Of a DNA stretch of 55,307 nt, positions 53,895 through 55,307 are shown one piece after another. The DNA comes from Floccifex porci (GTDB lineage: Bacteria; Bacillota_I; Bacilli_A; Erysipelotrichales; Erysipelotrichaceae), in assembly GCF_009696175.1 (NCBI RefSeq), contig NZ_VUMM01000011.1, positions 1 to 55,307 of the forward strand, in the 5' to 3' direction. The stretch's first letter is position 1. Every line of letters begins with the position of its first letter. The translations under genes and the position numbers were made by a program. Under the pieces are notes generated by a model. It did no database searches and was not told where the DNA came from. It saw only the letters and a program-made list of their open reading frames with translations.

Positions 53895-55082
53895 ATGGAT
53901 AGTAAAAAGATAGGATCTTTTATTGCGAAAAATCGTAAGAAAAAAGGATTAACACAGGAGCAGCTTGGGGAACGATTAGGTGTAACCAATAAAACTATAT
54001 CCCGATGGGAAAATGGAAATTATATGCCAGATTTATCTTTACTTGAACCACTTAGTAAAGAACTGGGAATTACGATAAATGAATTATTGGTAGGAGAATT
54101 CATTGAAGAAGAAAAGACGGTTGAATATTTAGAACAAAACTTGCTTAGTACCATTGTGTACACAGATAATAAGATTAAGAATGAACAAAAGAAAATATCT
54201 TCTTTTATTATAGGAACAGGCATCCTGATATGTATTTGTTCTTTTACCATTTTTCCTTCAGAAAGCAGCTGGTCAGAAATATATTCCATTGCAGGACTTC
54301 TAGTGATGGTTATTGGTATTTATAGAGAACTGCCTTTTTCATCCAGGTGGAAAAGAGGATTGATTTCATCGGGTATATTTATTCTGATTGCAGGTATTTT
54401 CTTTGTCATAGACTATATTGGTGTAACACAATTTGAACGTCCGCCGATTTATAGATATAAGACAACAACTGTTTTTGATGATATGGGTAACAAATTAATA
54501 GAATACCAGAATCTATTTTACAATGTGTACCGAATCAATGCAGATACTGTAAACGAATATTATCTCATTGATAGTAAGAAGCAATACGGTATTGATACCG
54601 TTCCTGTAAGTCCTTTTAATCTGAATATCAGTGCAATTGAACATATTTTACAGTACGAAAACAAATATATAGGGGATAACAGCAACATAGGTCAGCTAAT
54701 TCAGGCATTGCCTCTTTCAGAATATGGATATGTATATGAAATCGATTCTAAGGATTATGGACTGATAATAGATTATCATTTTACAGACTGGTATGATAAC
54801 GTGGATTTGTATACGGAAAGAGCCTTGATATATAATTCTGTTTCAGCTTTTGTTTTGATTGAAAATCTTGAATATATTACTTTTAATTTTAGTGGGAGCA
54901 GTTATATAGTTACCCGTGATTCGATTGAGAAAAATTATCCAAATTATACAGAAATTTTCACAGATGGTTCGATTTCTACAAAGAATTTCAGGAAGTATGT
55001 AGAAGAAAAAATAAAGGATCCGACATTTGTATCAAATGTCATGAAGATATTTGAGAAAAGGGAAAGTCAGGATCTTGAATAA
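53895..55082 (+). CDS. XRE-type regulator with membrane helices and DUF4825-like domain
   Basis: A 395-residue protein. Residues 1-65 are an XRE helix-turn-helix (LTQEQLGERLGVTNKTISRWE). Three hydrophobic helices follow (about residues 99-116, 129-145 and 155-173), and the outer C-terminal part contains KYIGDNSNIGQLIQALPLSEYG, here cited as YIGDNSNIGQLIQALP, a DUF4825 hallmark. Such one-component membrane regulators may sense envelope or peptide signals. GAAAGGAG precedes the ATG. It lies near an insertion-sequence end and may be accessory DNA. Confidence 0.82.
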   Translation: MDSKKIGSFIAKNRKKKGLTQEQLGERLGVTNKTISRWENGNYMPDLSLLEPLSKELGITINELLVGEFIEEEKTVEYLEQNLLSTIVYTDNKIKNEQKKISSFIIGTGILICICSFTIFPSESSWSEIYSIAGLLVMVIGIYRELPFSSRWKRGLISSGIFILIAGIFFVIDYIGVTQFERPPIYRYKTTTVFDDMGNKLIEYQNLFYNVYRINADTVNEYYLIDSKKQYGIDTVPVSPFNLNISAIEHILQYENKYIGDNSNIGQLIQALPLSEYGYVYEIDSKDYGLIIDYHFTDWYDNVDLYTERALIYNSVSAFVLIENLEYITFNFSGSSYIVTRDSIEKNYPNYTEIFTDGSISTKNFRKYVEEKIKDPTFVSNVMKIFEKRESQDLE

Positions 55083-55180
55083 TAGAGACCACCAACATAT
55101 GAAAAGCTGAAAAAATCAATAATTCACTTTAAAATTTAATCTAGTATTTTACACATATCTTAATAAAAAGGGAGACACTG

Positions 55181-55307
55181 TGAAGTGAACCCAAAAGTTT
55201 GGACTCATTAATATTTATTCTAATTTACTCATTTATACTTAATTGTATAGATGAGTTTTTTATTATTCATTACGTCGGTCGCTATATAAATCGTTGCACA
55301 TCATGTA
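55181..55307. mobile_element. Probable insertion-sequence end (IS3-like), partial
   Basis: TGAAGTGAACCCAAAAGTTT (about 55182-55201), continuing GGACTCA, resembles the terminal inverted repeats of IS3-family elements. Inside it is a strong hairpin ACTCATTTATAC / GTATAGATGAGT (55227-55256), one G-U pair, with T-run. On the minus strand a short open frame of 14 codons ends TAA at 55263 and could be the transposase C-terminus, which is too short to identify. The element continues past the window. Confidence 0.45.

Noticed and set aside
55263-55307. Possible transposase C-terminus on the minus strand
   Set aside because: Only 14 codons before the window ends; too short to identify, so not listed as a gene.

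Overview
The window is a 55 kb piece of a low-GC Gram-positive (Bacillota) chromosome. Gene content fits a strictly fermentative anaerobe: a four-subunit 2-oxoacid:ferredoxin oxidoreductase, three iron-type alcohol dehydrogenases, a Rex operator, a formate/nitrite channel, split transketolase and an F-type ATP synthase, with no respiratory chain. T-box, TPP and ZTP leaders, a Cna/Spy0128-type pilus and BspA-like leucine-rich surface protein point to a gut Firmicute, most likely in or near the Erysipelotrichia (inference; no rRNA or tRNA gene is present to prove it).

Layout. 1-2.6 kb: small housekeeping genes (pyrophosphatase-like protein, acetyltransferase, YigZ). 2.6-9.1 kb: a lone PTS IIA protein, an intrinsic terminator, then the ATP synthase operon a-c-b-(delta/alpha)-gamma-beta-epsilon, in which no separate delta gene exists and the delta C-terminal domain is fused to the front of alpha. 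9.1-11.3 kb: LRR surface protein. 11.3-14.2 kb (minus): MocR-like regulator, flavin reductase, RlmI. 14.3-19.2 kb: VanY-like protein, CBS-pyrophosphatase, SPFH protein, asparaginase. 19.2-22.5 kb: T-box leader plus 2-oxoacid oxidoreductase operon. 22.5-26.5 kb: methyltransferase, ComB-like phosphatase, HD protein, Fe-alcohol dehydrogenase, EamA transporter. 26.7-30.0 kb: TPP riboswitch with thiXYZ pyrimidine uptake and a TatD-like hydrolase. 30.0-32.0 kb: DUF1848 protein, TauE-like transporter, a small hypothetical. 32.2-37.2 kb: pilus operon (vWA/Cna adhesin, SipA/LepA-like protein, Spy0128-like backbone pilin, class B sortase), the same gene order as streptococcal FCT-3-type islands. 37.4-45.4 kb: rhodanese-TtcA fusion, fRMsr, MerR/YbjQ pair, Rex-controlled alcohol dehydrogenase, P-type ATPase, FMN protein, FucO. 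45.4-46.2 kb (minus): ZTP riboswitch with FNT channel. 46.2-50.8 kb: glycogen synthase with a histone-like tail, PP2C/RsbW-like pair, HAD phosphatase. 51.0-53.6 kb: split transketolase and esterase. 53.9 kb to end: XRE-DUF4825 membrane regulator and a probable insertion-sequence end.

Most striking observations: (1) the delta-alpha fusion of ATP synthase; (2) at least eight genes whose -10 hexamer sits 6-7 nt before the ATG, i.e. predicted leaderless mRNAs, three of them with the promoter interleaved with the preceding terminator hairpin; (3) glycogen synthase with a ~130-residue Lys/Ala/Thr-rich tail; (4) a cluster of proteins with altered active sites (VanY-like Glu to Lys, pilus signal peptidase Lys to Arg, Cys-less rhodanese domain, pyrophosphatase-like protein with an Asp to Ala). 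Metabolic regulation is unusually readable from the DNA: Rex on an alcohol dehydrogenase, ZTP on a formate-type channel, TPP on pyrimidine uptake, a T-box on 2-oxoacid oxidation and a MerR promoter with a 19 bp spacer. No CRISPR array, rRNA or tRNA gene was seen.
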